Translations under genes and position numbers: made by a program
NCBI RefSeq assembly: GCF_003971065.1
Contig: NZ_RYDV01000003.1
Span: forward strand, 62,001-126,000
Source: Candidimonas sp. SYP-B2681
GTDB taxonomy: Bacteria; Pseudomonadota; Gammaproteobacteria; Burkholderiales; Burkholderiaceae_B
DNA length: 64,000 nucleotides
Reading direction: 5' to 3'
Notes under the pieces: generated by a model
Database searches by the model: none
Told to the model about the DNA's origin: nothing
What the model saw: the letters and a program-made list of their open reading frames with translations, nothing else
Shown here: piece after piece, positions 46,321 through 56,503 of the stretch
Layout: every line of letters starts with the position of its first letter
How positions within the stretch are numbered: the stretch's first letter is position 1

Positions 46321-49300
46321 TATAGGGTCCGGGCCACTTCTTTGATTTCGAAGATTTCAAGTTGGTCGCCGACTTCGATATCGTTATTGCCCTTCAGGGT
46401 AATACCGCAATCGAAGCCTGACTTGACTTCCTTGACATCGTCTTTGAAGCGACGCAATGATTCGAGCCAGCCAGTCCAGTGAACCACGTGGTTGCGCAGC
46501 AAGCGAACCTGGGAGTCGCGACGAACAATGCCATCGGTGACCATACAGCCGGCAATATTGCCAATACGCGAAATACTGTAGACCTCGCGGATTTCGACCA
46601 TACCAATGACTTCTTCGCGTTTCTCGGGAGTCAACATGCCCGACATGGCGTTACGTACGTCGTCGATCGCATCATAAATGATGTTGTAGTAACGCAAGTC
46701 GATGCCGTTGTGCTCAGCAAGCTTTTTGGCGCTGGCCTCGGCCCGCACGTTGAAGCCGATGACCACTGCCCGCGATGCGATCGCCAAGTTGACGTCGCTT
46801 TCGGAAATACCGCCGACCGCCGCATGCACGACCTGGACACGGACTTCGTCTGTAGAAAGCTTGGTAAGGGACGAGACCAGCGCTTCTTGCGATCCCTGTA
46901 CATCAGTCTTGACGATAAGGGCCAGCGTTTGCGTGCCTTCGCCAATATTGTCAAACATTGATTCGAGCTTGGATGCCTGTTGGCGAGCAAGCTTGACGTC
47001 GCGGAACTTACCTTGCCGGAATAGCGCGATTTCGCGCGCCTTGCGCTCGTCGCCCATTGCAATGACCTCGTCACCCGCAGCAGGCACTTCTGTCAGACCC
47101 TGGACTTCTACGGGAACCGACGGACCGGCACTGGTAACTGGCTTGCCGTTCTCGTTCAGCATGGCGCGTACGCGGCCAAAGCTTGCGCCAGCCAGCACCG
47201 CGTCGCCCCGATTCAGGGTACCGCTTAATACCAAAATGGTTGCAACCGGACCGCGGCCCTTGTCGAGGCGCGCTTCAATAACGATACCCTTGGCTGGCGC
47301 GTCGACTGGCGCCTTGAGCTCAAGGATTTCCGCTTGCAGCAATACGTTTTCCAATAATTCGTCGATGCCCTGGCCGGTCTTGGCCGAAACACCGATAAAG
47401 GGAACGTCGCCACCATATTCTTCAGGCACAACCTGTTCGGCCACGAGTTCTTGCTTGACGCGTTCCGGATTGCCGTCAGGCTTATCGATTTTGGTGATCG
47501 CCACGACCAATGGAACACCAGCCGCTCGGGCATGGTGGATTGCTTCCTTCGTTTGTGGCATAACGCCATCGTCGGCCGCAACGACAAGGATTACGATATC
47601 GGTAGCCTTGGCGCCACGAGCACGCATGGCCGTAAAGGCCTCGTGTCCCGGAGTATCAAGGAAGGTGACCATACCGCGATCGGTCTTGACGTTGTAGGCA
47701 CCGATATGTTGCGTAATGCCGCCGGCCTCGCCCGTTGCCACCTTGGCGCGGCGAATATGATCGAGCAGCGAGGTCTTGCCATGATCGACGTGCCCCATGA
47801 CGGTAACCACCGGAGCGCGCGGCACGGCGTCGCCTTCAGCCACTTCACTGATTTCCAGGAAGGCTTCAGGATCGTCGAGCTTGGCAGCGATCGCAACGTG
47901 ACCGAGTTCCTCGACCACAATCATTGCCGTTTCCTGATCCAGCACCTGGTTGATGGTGACCATCTGGCCAAGCTTCATCAGATGCTTGATGACCTCGGCG
48001 GCCTTCACAGACATCTTATGTGCGAGGTCTGCGACCGAGATGGTTTCAGGCACGTGCACTTCACGAGCGATGAATTCAATGGCTTGAGGCTCTTTCCGTT
48101 CTGGCTGAGCGTTGCGGTTACGGCCACCACGGGCGTTCCCGCCCTTGCCGGCCTTCCCGCCCGCACGCCAACCATCGCGGCTTGGGCTTGCTGGTGGTGC
48201 ATCGACTTTGGCGGCAGGCTTCTTGCGGCCGCTATCGTCGGTCCACGACGTGGAAACTTCAGTAGCCTTGACGACTTTCTTGACTTCGCCTGGTACCGGC
48301 TTGCCGTCTTTCTTGGCGCCTTTGGCACCCGCTGGTTTGTGCAAAGTACCGGAAATAGTGCCGGCTTCGGGCTCGGGCGCCTTCAATACCTTGCGTGGAC
48401 GACTAAGCATCTCGCGCAGGGCGGCGGCTTCGGCCTCGGAGGCACGGCGAGCTCGTTCACGATCTTCGTCAACGACGGGCGCGGGTGGCGGAACACGCTT
48501 GAACGCGGTCTTGCCGGGACGTGCCGCGACAGGAGCACCGGTTTTAACGGCGGCCTTGTCGGCGGCAGCTGGAACAGGCTGCTCAGCGGCTTTCGATTCG
48601 CTCGACTTTTCGGCCTTGGCGTCAACCATTGGCGCCTTGGCAGATGCGTCGGCGTCGGCCGTCGCTTGCTCGGGTTGCGTTTCTTCAGGCGTTGCGGACC
48701 TTTCCTGCGCTGCGGGAGCCTTATCTGCTAACGCTTCCGCAACAGGCGGCTTGCTCGCGGATGGCTCGGCGATTGCAGGCTCGGATTGAACGGCGTCGGC
48801 CGTGACCGGCTCTGCTACAGGCGCTGTCTCTTTAGCCACAGTCTCGGACTCTACAGGAGCAGGCTCGGCCGCGGCAACTTCCGCTGGCGCCGTTTCGGGC
48901 GTTATCGAAGCTTCCTGCACGTCGGCCCGCGGGCTATCTATAACGGCGGCATCATCGGCTGGCGTTGCAGCAGGCGTCTCGACAGTTGCCGGGGCGGCCA
49001 GAGAGATATCGGCGTCAGTTACGGACTCGATAGGCAGTTCGACGTCTTCGGCCTTGATGCCTTCGACGGCGGCTTCGGATGGATCGCGTTTGACGAATAC
49101 ACGTTTCTTGCGCACCTCGACCTGAATGGTGCGCGAACGACCGGACCCGTCAGCCTGGCGGATTTCGGAGGTTTGACGGCGAGTCAGCGTAATCTTCTTA
49201 CCCTCGGATCCACCATGGGCGCGGCGCAACGACTCGAGAAGTTTCGCCTTATCCGCGTCGGTGACGGCATCGTCAACCGACTTGAGTTCAACACCTGCCG

Positions 49301-49376
49301 AACGCAACTGATCCAGCAGTATGTTAGCAGGCATTTTCAGTTCAACAGCGAACTGGGCGACGGTGTTACTCAGCAT
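46320..49376 (-). CDS. infB: Translation initiation factor IF-2
   Basis: A 1018-residue IF-2. It has an N-terminal IF2N module (about residues 1-55), a very long alanine/glutamate/proline-rich linker (about 100-430), a second IF2N-like module, the G domain with GHVDHGKTS near residue 527, and the C-terminal fMet-tRNA binding part. It brings initiator tRNA to the 30S subunit. I use the ATG at 49376 ([13 protein letters not shown]) after GAGAGAG. The linker makes it longer than E. coli IF-2. It lies 67 bp after nusA. Confidence 0.97.
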   Translation of the reverse strand: MLSNTVAQFAVELKMPANILLDQLRSAGVELKSVDDAVTDADKAKLLESLRRAHGGSEGKKITLTRRQTSEIRQADGSGRSRTIQVEVRKKRVFVKRDPSEAAVEGIKAEDVELPIESVTDADISLAAPATVETPAATPADDAAVIDSPRADVQEASITPETAPAEVAAAEPAPVESETVAKETAPVAEPVTADAVQSEPAIAEPSASKPPVAEALADKAPAAQERSATPEETQPEQATADADASAKAPMVDAKAEKSSESKAAEQPVPAAADKAAVKTGAPVAARPGKTAFKRVPPPAPVVDEDRERARRASEAEAAALREMLSRPRKVLKAPEPEAGTISGTLHKPAGAKGAKKDGKPVPGEVKKVVKATEVSTSWTDDSGRKKPAAKVDAPPASPSRDGWRAGGKAGKGGNARGGRNRNAQPERKEPQAIEFIAREVHVPETISVADLAHKMSVKAAEVIKHLMKLGQMVTINQVLDQETAMIVVEELGHVAIAAKLDDPEAFLEISEVAEGDAVPRAPVVTVMGHVDHGKTSLLDHIRRAKVATGEAGGITQHIGAYNVKTDRGMVTFLDTPGHEAFTAMRARGAKATDIVILVVAADDGVMPQTKEAIHHARAAGVPLVVAITKIDKPDGNPERVKQELVAEQVVPEEYGGDVPFIGVSAKTGQGIDELLENVLLQAEILELKAPVDAPAKGIVIEARLDKGRGPVATILVLSGTLNRGDAVLAGASFGRVRAMLNENGKPVTSAGPSVPVEVQGLTEVPAAGDEVIAMGDERKAREIALFRQGKFRDVKLARQQASKLESMFDNIGEGTQTLALIVKTDVQGSQEALVSSLTKLSTDEVRVQVVHAAVGGISESDVNLAIASRAVVIGFNVRAEASAKKLAEHNGIDLRYYNIIYDAIDDVRNAMSGMLTPEKREEVIGMVEIREVYSISRIGNIAGCMVTDGIVRRDSQVRLLRNHVVHWTGWLESLRRFKDDVKEVKSGFDCGITLKGNNDIEVGDQLEIFEIKEVARTL

Positions 49377-49443
49377 TCGACTCTCTCTTGCTTTACTACA
49401 ACTATTTTTCAATAAATACACCCTGACTCATTCAGCCTGGGTA

Positions 49444-50925
49444 TCAGGCTTCGTCGTCAAACCAGTGAGCCCGAGCGCGCATAATCATCTGACTAGCTTC
49501 TTCGTCGGTCATACCGGTAATATCGGACAGCTCATCGGTGGACAATTCAGCCAGATCGTCGAGGGTGAGAACCTCTTTTTCGGCCAGCTTGGCAACCAGT
49601 TCGGGGGTAATCCCTTGTACTTCCAACAGATTTTGCGCCGTTTGTACACGTTCTTCCTGGGCAATCGCCTCAGTCAGTAGCGCATTACGGGCACGGGTAC
49701 GAAGTTCGTTAATCGTATCTTCGTCAAATGCTTCGATTTCGAGCAATTCCTGCAAAGGTACGTAGGCGATCTCTTCAAGACCGGTAAAGCCCTCGTCGAT
49801 CAGGATGTCGGCAACTTCTTCGTCGACATCCAGGCGGCGGGTAAATGTTTCGCGCAGGCCGCTACGTTCTTCTTCCTGGCGGTTCTGGTTTTCTTCCGGC
49901 GTCATGATGTTGATCTGCCAGCCAGTGAGCTCGGATGCCAGACGAACGTTCTGGCCGCGTGCTCCGATCGCCTTCGGAAGATTCTCGGCATCGACGACGA
50001 CGTCCATCGCGTGTTTATCTTCGTCAACGACGATCGATTCGACATGCGCAGGCGCCAGCGCACCAATAACAAATTCGGCAGGATCTTCGGCCCACAACAC
50101 AATATCAACCTGCTCGCCGCCCAGTTCGTTGCGCACTGCTGTGACACGCGAACCGCGCATGCCCACGCATGTACCAATGGGATCGATACGCTTGTCGTAA
50201 GCGACAACTGCAATTTTAGCGCGTACGCCGGCATCGCGGGCGGCCGCCTTGATTTCCAGAAGACCCTGTTCGATTTCAGGAACTTCGTTCTCAAACAGTT
50301 GACGGATAAATTCCGCTGCCGTTCGTGACAGAATAACTTGTTGGCCACGGGCGGTATGGTCTACCTTAAGTACCCAGGCACGGATCCGATCGCCAACCCG
50401 GATATTTTCTTTCGGAATCATCTCGACGCGCGGCAAGCGGGCTTCTATCTTGCCCGTTTCGATGATGGCGTCGCCCTTGTCCATGCGCTTGACGGTGCCT
50501 GAGACGATGTTCTCACCGCGCTCGAGGAAATCGTTCAGAACCTGTTCGCGCTCGGCATCCCGGATTTTTTGCAAGATAGCCTGCTTGGCAGCCTGAGCAC
50601 CAATGCGGCCGAATTCGATCGGTTCGAGGGCATCTTCAATATAGTCGCCAACGTCGATTCCCGGAACGATCTCCTGGGCTTCGGAATAAAGCTCTTGCTG
50701 ATCCGGCTCTTGAAGGCCGGCGTCGTCGGGCACAACAAGCCAGCGGCGAAAGCCTTCGTGTTCGCCCGTTGCACGGTCGATAGACACACGGATGTCCGCG
50801 TCTTCCTTGAAGCGCTTTTTCATGGCGGACGCCAGAGCGTTCTCGAGCGCTTCAAAAACCACTTCACGCGCTACATTTTTTTCACGCGCTAAGGCGTCGA
50901 CCAATAAAAGAATTTCGCGACTCAT
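49444..50925 (-). CDS. nusA: Transcription elongation/termination factor NusA
   Basis: A 493-residue NusA: N-terminal RNA-polymerase-binding domain, S1 domain ([18 protein letters not shown]), two KH domains (with [11 protein letters not shown]), and two C-terminal acidic repeats (the last about residues 430-480) as in the E. coli type. It controls pausing, termination and antitermination. Its start overlaps the rimP stop by 4 bp. A terminator-like hairpin ahead of rimP could put the operon under NusA-dependent control. Confidence 0.98.
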   Translation of the reverse strand: MSREILLLVDALAREKNVAREVVFEALENALASAMKKRFKEDADIRVSIDRATGEHEGFRRWLVVPDDAGLQEPDQQELYSEAQEIVPGIDVGDYIEDALEPIEFGRIGAQAAKQAILQKIRDAEREQVLNDFLERGENIVSGTVKRMDKGDAIIETGKIEARLPRVEMIPKENIRVGDRIRAWVLKVDHTARGQQVILSRTAAEFIRQLFENEVPEIEQGLLEIKAAARDAGVRAKIAVVAYDKRIDPIGTCVGMRGSRVTAVRNELGGEQVDIVLWAEDPAEFVIGALAPAHVESIVVDEDKHAMDVVVDAENLPKAIGARGQNVRLASELTGWQINIMTPEENQNRQEEERSGLRETFTRRLDVDEEVADILIDEGFTGLEEIAYVPLQELLEIEAFDEDTINELRTRARNALLTEAIAQEERVQTAQNLLEVQGITPELVAKLAEKEVLTLDDLAELSTDELSDITGMTDEEASQMIMRARAHWFDDEA

Positions 50926-51410
50926 CGCTTTTTACCCTTGAAATCAATAATGGGATCCAGCTTGGCTCGGTCAACGTCGTCGAAAGTGAAGCTTAGAACT
51001 TGAGCCTCACCGGACTTGGTCTCGAGTTCGAGACCGAACACAGGAGCAGCAGACGCGTCGATAACGGTATCTTCAGGTACGCGCAGTACACCTGCGAAGA
51101 CCTTGCGGTTGTCAATCGGGGTGCGCAATTTGATTTCGACCCGCTCATTGGCAAACCGAACAAAGTCAGCAACCCGTTTTAACGGACGATCAATGCCAGG
51201 CGAGCCAACTTCAAGACGCGCGTAGTCGATGTTTTCCACTTCAAACACACGCGACAACTGCTTTGAAACCTGCTCGCAGTCTTCGATTCGCACACCTTCA
51301 GGGCGATCGATAGTAACGCGCAAAAGCCCCAGAGGGGCGCGTTCCACATCGACAAGCTCGATATCCATACCGGCCAGAGCCTCTTGTGATAAAGCGAATA
51401 TATCTGCCAT
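50922..51410 (-). CDS. rimP: Ribosome maturation factor RimP
   Basis: A 162-residue protein needed for 30S assembly. The motif [12 protein letters not shown] and the early [11 protein letters not shown] are family marks. I use the ATG at 51410 (MADIFALSQ); a TTG three codons earlier is possible. The start lies only 14 nt after a hairpin with a U-run. First gene of rimP-nusA-infB-rbfA-truB-typA. Confidence 0.95.
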   Translation of the reverse strand: MADIFALSQEALAGMDIELVDVERAPLGLLRVTIDRPEGVRIEDCEQVSKQLSRVFEVENIDYARLEVGSPGIDRPLKRVADFVRFANERVEIKLRTPIDNRKVFAGVLRVPEDTVIDASAAPVFGLELETKSGEAQVLSFTFDDVDRAKLDPIIDFKGKKR

Positions 51411-51417
51411 AAAATCC

Positions 51418-51445
51418 AAAAAAAATGGGCTGTCTGCACAAGCCC
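51418..51445 (-). terminator. Terminator/attenuator hairpin directly upstream of rimP
   Basis: On the minus strand TGGGCT and AGCCCA (plus positions 51440-51445 and 51425-51430) form a 6-bp stem around a 9-nt loop, followed at once by seven U (51424-51418). The rimP ATG is 8 nt further. This is an intrinsic-terminator layout inside the leader of an essential operon, so it is probably an attenuator rather than the end of another gene. Confidence 0.65.
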
Positions 51446-51736
51446 ACTGTTACCACGCCCCAAGCCGGCCCCGTGATCTGTAAAGCCCCAATGCCAGCGG
51501 CAGAAAAAGCGGCTTAAAAATTAATTTCAAAGCGCTGCTACAACCGCATTTTAGATCGCATTTGGCTCATACAAGACCGAAACTACCCATGAACGCATTT
51601 GAAAATGTGCCGCCACAATGCCGATGTTGGCAGCGACCGGTAACACTGAAGGCCGCGCGAAACATTCACTTGCCACGGGCGCTGCTGTAACACGAGCCGC
51701 CCGCCGGACAAAAACAATGTAGCTGTAAAGCCCTAT

Positions 51737-51742
51737 ATTCTA
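51737..51742 (-). promoter_or_regulatory. Possible -10 element of the rimP operon
   Basis: TAGAAT on the minus strand, in an AT-rich stretch, followed by TATAGGGC. No clear -35 lies at standard spacing. If used, the leader before rimP is about 320 nt long. Confidence 0.35.
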
Positions 51743-51881
51743 ACAGAAAATAAGAATTTTTCCTGCTATCACTAGAACTTACACTGAAAAAGCAACACTT
51801 TCGCCCGCACTCTCCCGCGCATCAAGGGAATACGGGCCCTGCAGGCCAAAGGCCGTGGATAAATAAGGCAGGCCGATGATA

Positions 51882-53879
51882 CTAACGGCCCCGCCCGCCC
51901 ACTTTGCCCAAGTGTGACTCATGCGCGGAAGCACCGCGCGGTTGCCAATCATCACCCCGCGATGTCGCCGCTGGGCGTGCACGTCCGCCGGACGGCTTGC
52001 CTGCACCACGGGACCCTTTTTCCGCCGGCGCCGATTTGGGCTTGTTGGCATCGCCGCGAGCAGGACGAGGACCTGCCGCAGAGCCCGCTCGTGCTCCGGG
52101 CCCACGCCGGCGGGTATCCGCGGCGCCAGCCGGACTCTCGGCTCGCGGTGCACGGCCCGGGCCGGCCGGCTTTTTGCCCCTGCCGCCACTTTTGGCACGA
52201 CCGCCACCGGCACTGGGGTGTCCGTTGGCTAAGCCACCACTGAATGAAAGGCCCGTTCCGTAAGGGTCGGAAGGATACGCTTGATTGGTAGAGGCCCGCT
52301 GCGGGCGGCCGCCGGAAAGCTTTCCGCCTCTGCCCACTTTCGCACCATTCATGCCATTGCGCTCCATCGTGCCATACCCAGGAGGCAAAGCGCTGTCGTG
52401 CGATACAGGCTGCCGTTCGCCACGTCCTCCAGCGCCGGGCCGGCTCTCGGAGTCGTCGTCACGCAGCAAGCCCAATTGCAACATCAAAGCGGTAACAATA
52501 GAAGCGTCGAGCTCTTCCCAGCGACCCCGACGTAAATTGCGCGGCAGAACGACTTCGCCGAAACGCGTGCGGATGAGCCGGCTGACTGTCACACCTGCGG
52601 CCTCGAACATTCGGCGCACTTCGCGATTGCGTCCCTCTTTCAAGGTAACCCGATACCAGCGATTGCTACCTTCGCCGCCAAGGTATTCGAGCATACCGAA
52701 TTGGGCAATGCCGTCTTCGAGCTGAATACCCTTCAAAAGGCTGGCCTGCTGCTCTTCACCAAGCTCACCCAGGACCCTGACGGCGTATTCACGCTCTGCG
52801 CCATAGCGCGGATGTGTCAAACGATTGGCCAGGTCGCCAGAAGTGGTCAGAATCAGCAACCCTTCGGTATTGAGATCGAGCCGGCCCACCGACAACCACT
52901 TTCCCACTTTCATTTTCGGCAGACGAGCGAAAACGGTCGCCCGGCCTTCCGGATCGTCGTGGCTGACAATTTCGCCAGCCGGCTTGTGATACAGGATGAC
53001 CCGGGGCGGTTTCAAGGCGTTGGGCCTTGTAACCGGCCGACCATTGACGCGCACCTGATCATTTGCTGCGACCCGCTGCCCTATATGGGCCGGTTCTCCA
53101 TTGACCGACACACGGCCGGCAATTATCAGCTCTTCCATCTCGCGACGCGACCCTACACCCGCATCAGCAAGCACTTTGTGCAGCTTGGGCATCAATGCAT
53201 CGCTGCTTAGGTATTTGCCCAAACGCTGATTGATTTTTGCTGCGTTATCCAGGTAGGACAAGGCCTGATCGGCTTCCTTTTCGCTTTCTGCGTTACTACC
53301 GTGGCGAGCGCCTCGCGTTGGCGGGTTGCCAGCGGGAGGCTTAGATTTCGAAACCGGAACCTCGGTGCCGATTTCTACTGCCGCAGCCAGAACGGCGGCA
53401 GAAGGCTTGGTACGACGTGGCGCCCGGGCTGCGGGTGCCGCAGTCGACGCTTCCGGGGCAACCGTTTTGCTGCGGCGCGGAGCACGCTTGGCCGCAGGTG
53501 CAGGAGGGTCAGCAGCCACCGCAGGCTCAGCAGCGGAAACGACCTCGGCAGCCATCGCCTTGCTGCGTCGCGGAGCGCGCGCTGCGGGAGCGTCAGCCGT
53601 TTCCGCGTCAACCGTTTTGCTGCGGCGTGGCGCCCTGGGTGGCTTGACCGCCACTGGCGCAACATTGGCTTCCGTTGCTGCCGCTACCGGGACCGGCTCA
53701 GCCGTTGCGCCAGTTTCGGTGGTATCGACTTGCGCGTCGCCCCGCCGGCGGCGAAAAGGTGTTCGTAATTTGCGTCCACGACCGCGCGGCGCCGCCAACT
53801 TCTCGTCTGAGCCTGCGCCGTCCGGCGTCGCACTGGCTGCACTATCTACAGACGATCCATTTTCATTGGTATCAGTCAT
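51882..53879 (-). CDS. rluB: 23S rRNA pseudouridine synthase RluB, with long tails
   Basis: A 665-residue protein whose core (residues about 228-480) is RluB: S4 domain ([21 protein letters not shown]) then the catalytic [14 protein letters not shown] with Asp335. It makes pseudouridine 2605 in 23S rRNA. The N-terminal 220 residues are an alanine/arginine-rich tail with four RAPRRSK-type repeats (from residues 82, 101, 132 and 152). The C-terminal 175 residues are glycine/arginine-rich. Both tails are probably disordered and RNA-binding. It overlaps scpB by 8 bp. Confidence 0.92.
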   Translation of the reverse strand: MTDTNENGSSVDSAASATPDGAGSDEKLAAPRGRGRKLRTPFRRRRGDAQVDTTETGATAEPVPVAAATEANVAPVAVKPPRAPRRSKTVDAETADAPAARAPRRSKAMAAEVVSAAEPAVAADPPAPAAKRAPRRSKTVAPEASTAAPAARAPRRTKPSAAVLAAAVEIGTEVPVSKSKPPAGNPPTRGARHGSNAESEKEADQALSYLDNAAKINQRLGKYLSSDALMPKLHKVLADAGVGSRREMEELIIAGRVSVNGEPAHIGQRVAANDQVRVNGRPVTRPNALKPPRVILYHKPAGEIVSHDDPEGRATVFARLPKMKVGKWLSVGRLDLNTEGLLILTTSGDLANRLTHPRYGAEREYAVRVLGELGEEQQASLLKGIQLEDGIAQFGMLEYLGGEGSNRWYRVTLKEGRNREVRRMFEAAGVTVSRLIRTRFGEVVLPRNLRRGRWEELDASIVTALMLQLGLLRDDDSESRPGAGGRGERQPVSHDSALPPGYGTMERNGMNGAKVGRGGKLSGGRPQRASTNQAYPSDPYGTGLSFSGGLANGHPSAGGGRAKSGGRGKKPAGPGRAPRAESPAGAADTRRRGPGARAGSAAGPRPARGDANKPKSAPAEKGSRGAGKPSGGRARPAATSRGDDWQPRGASAHESHLGKVGGRGR

Positions 53880-54582
53880 TTTGTTTTAGGTACTCCATAT
53901 GTATTTGTTCGTCTGACGATATTTCATCGCCGCCAGTGTTGTTAATTTCTTCAGTAATCGGTTGATCTATATTTGCGAGCTGTGATTCGGCGACCATAAG
54001 CGTCTGGCCGTCGCTCCGGCCTTCGGGCACGACCTCGAGCTCGAGCCCCGCCAGCGCCACAACGGCTTCCTGCGATTCCAGCTCGGGAAGCTCGTCAAGG
54101 GCACGCAAGCCCAAATCATCAAGAAACTGGCGCGTCGTTCCCAGCAAAGCGGGACGCCCGGGCGCGTCTCTGTGACCCAGCACTTCGATCCAGCCGCGGT
54201 CCTCAAGCGTGCGCACGATCTGGGACGAAACTGAGACACCGCGAATATCTTCAATATCGCCGCGGGTGACCGGCTGGCGCCAGGCAATGATCGCCAGCGT
54301 TTCTAGAACCGCACGAGAATATTTAGGTGGTTTTTCCGGGTCGAGGCGAGCAAGAAAACGCTGCATTTCAGGTCGGCTCTGGAAGCGCCAGCCACTGGCC
54401 AAATTGACCAGCTCCAGGCCTTTTTCATTCCAGTCGAGCTGCAATATTGCCAGATAACGACGCAAATCGTCGTTGGAAAAATCTTCCGTGGCAAACAGTT
54501 TACGCAATTCCGCGACAGACATGGGCTGCTCGGCACATAAAAGTGCAGTTTCCAATACGCGGATGATGTCAGTCTCAGTCAT
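53872..54582 (-). CDS. scpB: Segregation and condensation protein B
   Basis: A 236-residue winged-helix protein that binds ScpA and SMC to compact and separate chromosomes. The stretch [27 protein letters not shown] contains the core ScpB pattern (read in two parts, about residues 92-118). The ATG at 54582 is preferred to a TTG one codon earlier. Its end overlaps rluB by 8 bp, a pairing common in many bacteria; scpA is not in the window. Confidence 0.95.
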   Translation of the reverse strand: MTETDIIRVLETALLCAEQPMSVAELRKLFATEDFSNDDLRRYLAILQLDWNEKGLELVNLASGWRFQSRPEMQRFLARLDPEKPPKYSRAVLETLAIIAWRQPVTRGDIEDIRGVSVSSQIVRTLEDRGWIEVLGHRDAPGRPALLGTTRQFLDDLGLRALDELPELESQEAVVALAGLELEVVPEGRSDGQTLMVAESQLANIDQPITEEINNTGGDEISSDEQIHMEYLKQND

Positions 54583-54608
54583 CAATTAAGGGGCTTTTGC
54601 CTATTCGT

Positions 54609-54637
54609 TTGCATTAAATCAGGGTATGGGTTAATAT
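54609..54637 (+). promoter_or_regulatory. Promoter of the initiator tRNA gene
   Basis: A -35 TTGCAT (54609-54614) and -10 TAATAT (54632-54637) are 17 bp apart, so transcription would start near 54644, a few bases before the tRNA at 54650. Confidence 0.7.
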
Positions 54638-54649
54638 TCTATTTCCAGA

Positions 54650-54726
54650 CGCGGGGTGGAGCAGTCTGGCAGCTCGTCGGGCTCATAACCCGAAGGTCAC
54701 AGGTTCAAATCCTGTCCCCGCAACCA
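54650..54726 (+). tRNA. Initiator tRNA-fMet (anticodon CAT)
   Basis: A 77-nt tRNA with encoded CCA. The anticodon CAT is at 54684-54686. Two initiator marks are visible: the unpaired C1-A72 at the top of the acceptor stem and three G:C pairs (GGG/CCC) at the base of the anticodon stem. The T-loop GTTCAAATC is standard. It has its own promoter and terminator and is thus a single-gene unit. It works with IF-2, encoded 5 kb away. Confidence 0.97.
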
Positions 54727-54735
54727 GATTCTGAA

Positions 54736-54770
54736 ATGGCCGATTGCTAACAAGCAATTGGCCATTTTTT
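54736..54770 (+). terminator. Terminator of the tRNA-fMet gene
   Basis: A 13-bp stem (54736-54748 with 54753-54765, one G-U pair) around a 4-nt loop, followed by TTTTTT. Confidence 0.92.
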
Positions 54771-55421
54771 GTTGGATGCGACCATATCGCAGTACGAAGT
54801 ACAGCAACAATATGCGCGACATGCGTTTCACGGCTTGCATAGCAGATGGCCGCAGCGGCGCCAGTACGAAAACGTAGCGTTCCGACTACGGCGGCCGACA
54901 CGACAGTCAGCGTGAAAACTGCGAAAGTCATAAAAATAGCAACAAACACCGCTATGCCCCGGCCGGCTATGGGCGCGGGAGCGCAACTCGGTTTTACAAC
55001 AGAGTCTGATTGACAACGGTAATGCGGAATAGTAGCCATCGTTCCTATTTCATAACGTAGCGATTGCGCCCCGCCCGCCCCCGTTCTGCGAACGTGGCAC
55101 GGATTTCCCCAAGGGACTACAACAGGCTACTGTGAAATATTGTGGTTCAAGCACCTGCTATGCATTAGGGGTAAGTTCGCCGACACTTGGGCGACTACCT
55201 GACGTGCATACAGGTGCCTGCTAAAAATTATTCAAGTTATATTGCGGTGGCCGGAGAATAGATCATCACGGACCGTGGCCCAGCAGGTGCTTGTCGGACT
55301 GCGTCTTGTCTAGTTAAAAACCTTTGCAGACAGCAGACAGCGATGTTTATGAGCAGCGCAGCCAACCTGGTGTGGCAGTAACGCACTCATTACACCACCG
55401 CAGACGAGCCAATGCAATACT
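54771..55421. other. Gene-free region between tRNA-fMet and the zinc-chaperone GTPase
   Basis: About 650 bp with no gene I can support. A minus-strand frame starting at 55039 encodes a short hydrophobic stretch, but its C-terminus (GTGFEPVTFGL) is the antisense of the tRNA, a known false-gene pattern. From 55040 to 55421 I see no clear promoter, repeat or reading frame. Confidence 0.6.
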
Positions 55422-56471
55422 TCACTGGATAAAGTTGCGGCCAGACGACAGTGCTTCCCGCGCGCCCGGTAACAGCTGTTCGACCCTTTGCAGGACCGTA
55501 TCCCTTTCCATGCCGCGAAAAATTAGCACCAGCACCGAGTCTTTGTCGGGAAAACCGCAGTCAAGAGCTTCCAGAGGATAAATCTGCCGGTGCACAGCGT
55601 GTATTGCTGTTGCCGTTTTTTCGCCCTCGAACCACAAGATGCCCTTGACGCGCAATAGATCCAGCTGGGGCTCCTCCAGGAGAGTACCGGGCGCACTAGT
55701 GAACACAGAACGCCCCAGGGGCAACGACCACGCCAAAGTAAGGACCGCGACATTGCCGTGCAAAGGCGGCGAAAGACGTTTAGCCGTCTGGCCCCATAAG
55801 CCAGCCTGGGGAACCGTCCTGTTTATATTTGAGCGCACAGAGCCAAGCCGCAACAAATCATCGAGACCAGGTGTGTTTTGCGCCGCATACTGGATAGCTT
55901 CTGCATTCAGTGCAAGCAACGTTTGCTTAAGCTCTAGGACTCTGTCGGCTGAAGCCAGGTCGGTTTTACTTACCACCAGCACATCGGCAAGCACCGCCTG
56001 CTGAATGGCCACCGGATACCTTTGCAGCTCCTCGGTGCCGTGCACCGCGTCGATCACTGAAATACATCCGTCGTAGACATAGCGATCGCTTAAGAAACGT
56101 TCGTACTTCAAGGTGAAAATAATAGGGGCTGGATCGGCGATACCGGTGGTCTCTATCATTACCCGAGAAAAGCGGGGTATCTTTCGATGCAAAGCTTCCA
56201 TGAACAGCGTTCGCAATGTGTCGACCAGTTGCCCACGGACTGTGCAGCAAATGCAGCCAGTATCCAGCAATACGACGCTCTCACTGATATGCCTGACCAG
56301 AGCATGGTTCAGACTGATTGCGCCCAGCTCATTGACAATAAATAGGATACCGGCAGCGGCTTCGCCATCCGTTGGACTTCGCCGAGATGCTTCCAACAAA
56401 CGGTTGAGCAACGTCGTTTTTCCGCTGCCCAAAAAGCCGGAAATCACAGTGACGGGTATTCTATTGGCCAT
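55422..56471 (-). CDS. CobW/ZNG1-family GTP-binding zinc chaperone
   Basis: A 349-residue G3E GTPase. It has Walker A GFLGSGKTT (12-20), the metal-binding CxCC motif in GCICCTVRG (Cys73, Cys75, Cys76), Walker B-like ETTG and SKTD, then a C-terminal CobW domain. Family members (YeiR, YjiA, ZNG1) deliver zinc or cobalt to client enzymes. No cobalamin gene is near, so zinc is more likely than cobalt. It is divergent from the acetyltransferase-like gene. Confidence 0.9.
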   Translation of the reverse strand: MANRIPVTVISGFLGSGKTTLLNRLLEASRRSPTDGEAAAGILFIVNELGAISLNHALVRHISESVVLLDTGCICCTVRGQLVDTLRTLFMEALHRKIPRFSRVMIETTGIADPAPIIFTLKYERFLSDRYVYDGCISVIDAVHGTEELQRYPVAIQQAVLADVLVVSKTDLASADRVLELKQTLLALNAEAIQYAAQNTPGLDDLLRLGSVRSNINRTVPQAGLWGQTAKRLSPPLHGNVAVLTLAWSLPLGRSVFTSAPGTLLEEPQLDLLRVKGILWFEGEKTATAIHAVHRQIYPLEALDCGFPDKDSVLVLIFRGMERDTVLQRVEQLLPGAREALSSGRNFIQ

Positions 56472-56503
56472 CTGGCTGCGTACGCCCTACTACAATAAGG
56501 CAA

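Larger units (their letters stand above)
51411..51881. other. Intergenic region between rluB and rimP
   Basis: A 471-bp gap with no credible gene. On the minus strand it holds a possible -10 element and a leader of about 320 nt for the rimP operon, ending in the hairpin listed next. A weak repeat (GGCCG-N10-CGGCC near 51875) after the rluB stop has no good U-run. The metY tRNA that precedes rimP in E. coli is absent; a tRNA-fMet is instead at 54.65 kb. Confidence 0.6.

Noticed and set aside
47451-48789. Long plus-strand frames (up to 426 residues) opposite infB
   Set aside because: They are antisense shadows of the infB coding sequence, whose low-complexity, high-GC linker leaves the other frames open. 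No ribosome binding site or family match.
53301-53889. Plus-strand frames opposite the rluB N-terminal repeats
   Set aside because: Composition mirrors the Ala/Arg repeats on the other strand; they are shadows of rluB.
54683-55039. A 118-residue minus-strand frame with a hydrophobic segment
   Set aside because: Its C-terminus reads GTGFEPVTFGL, the antisense of the tRNA-fMet gene, a known false-gene pattern. There is no other sign of a gene.
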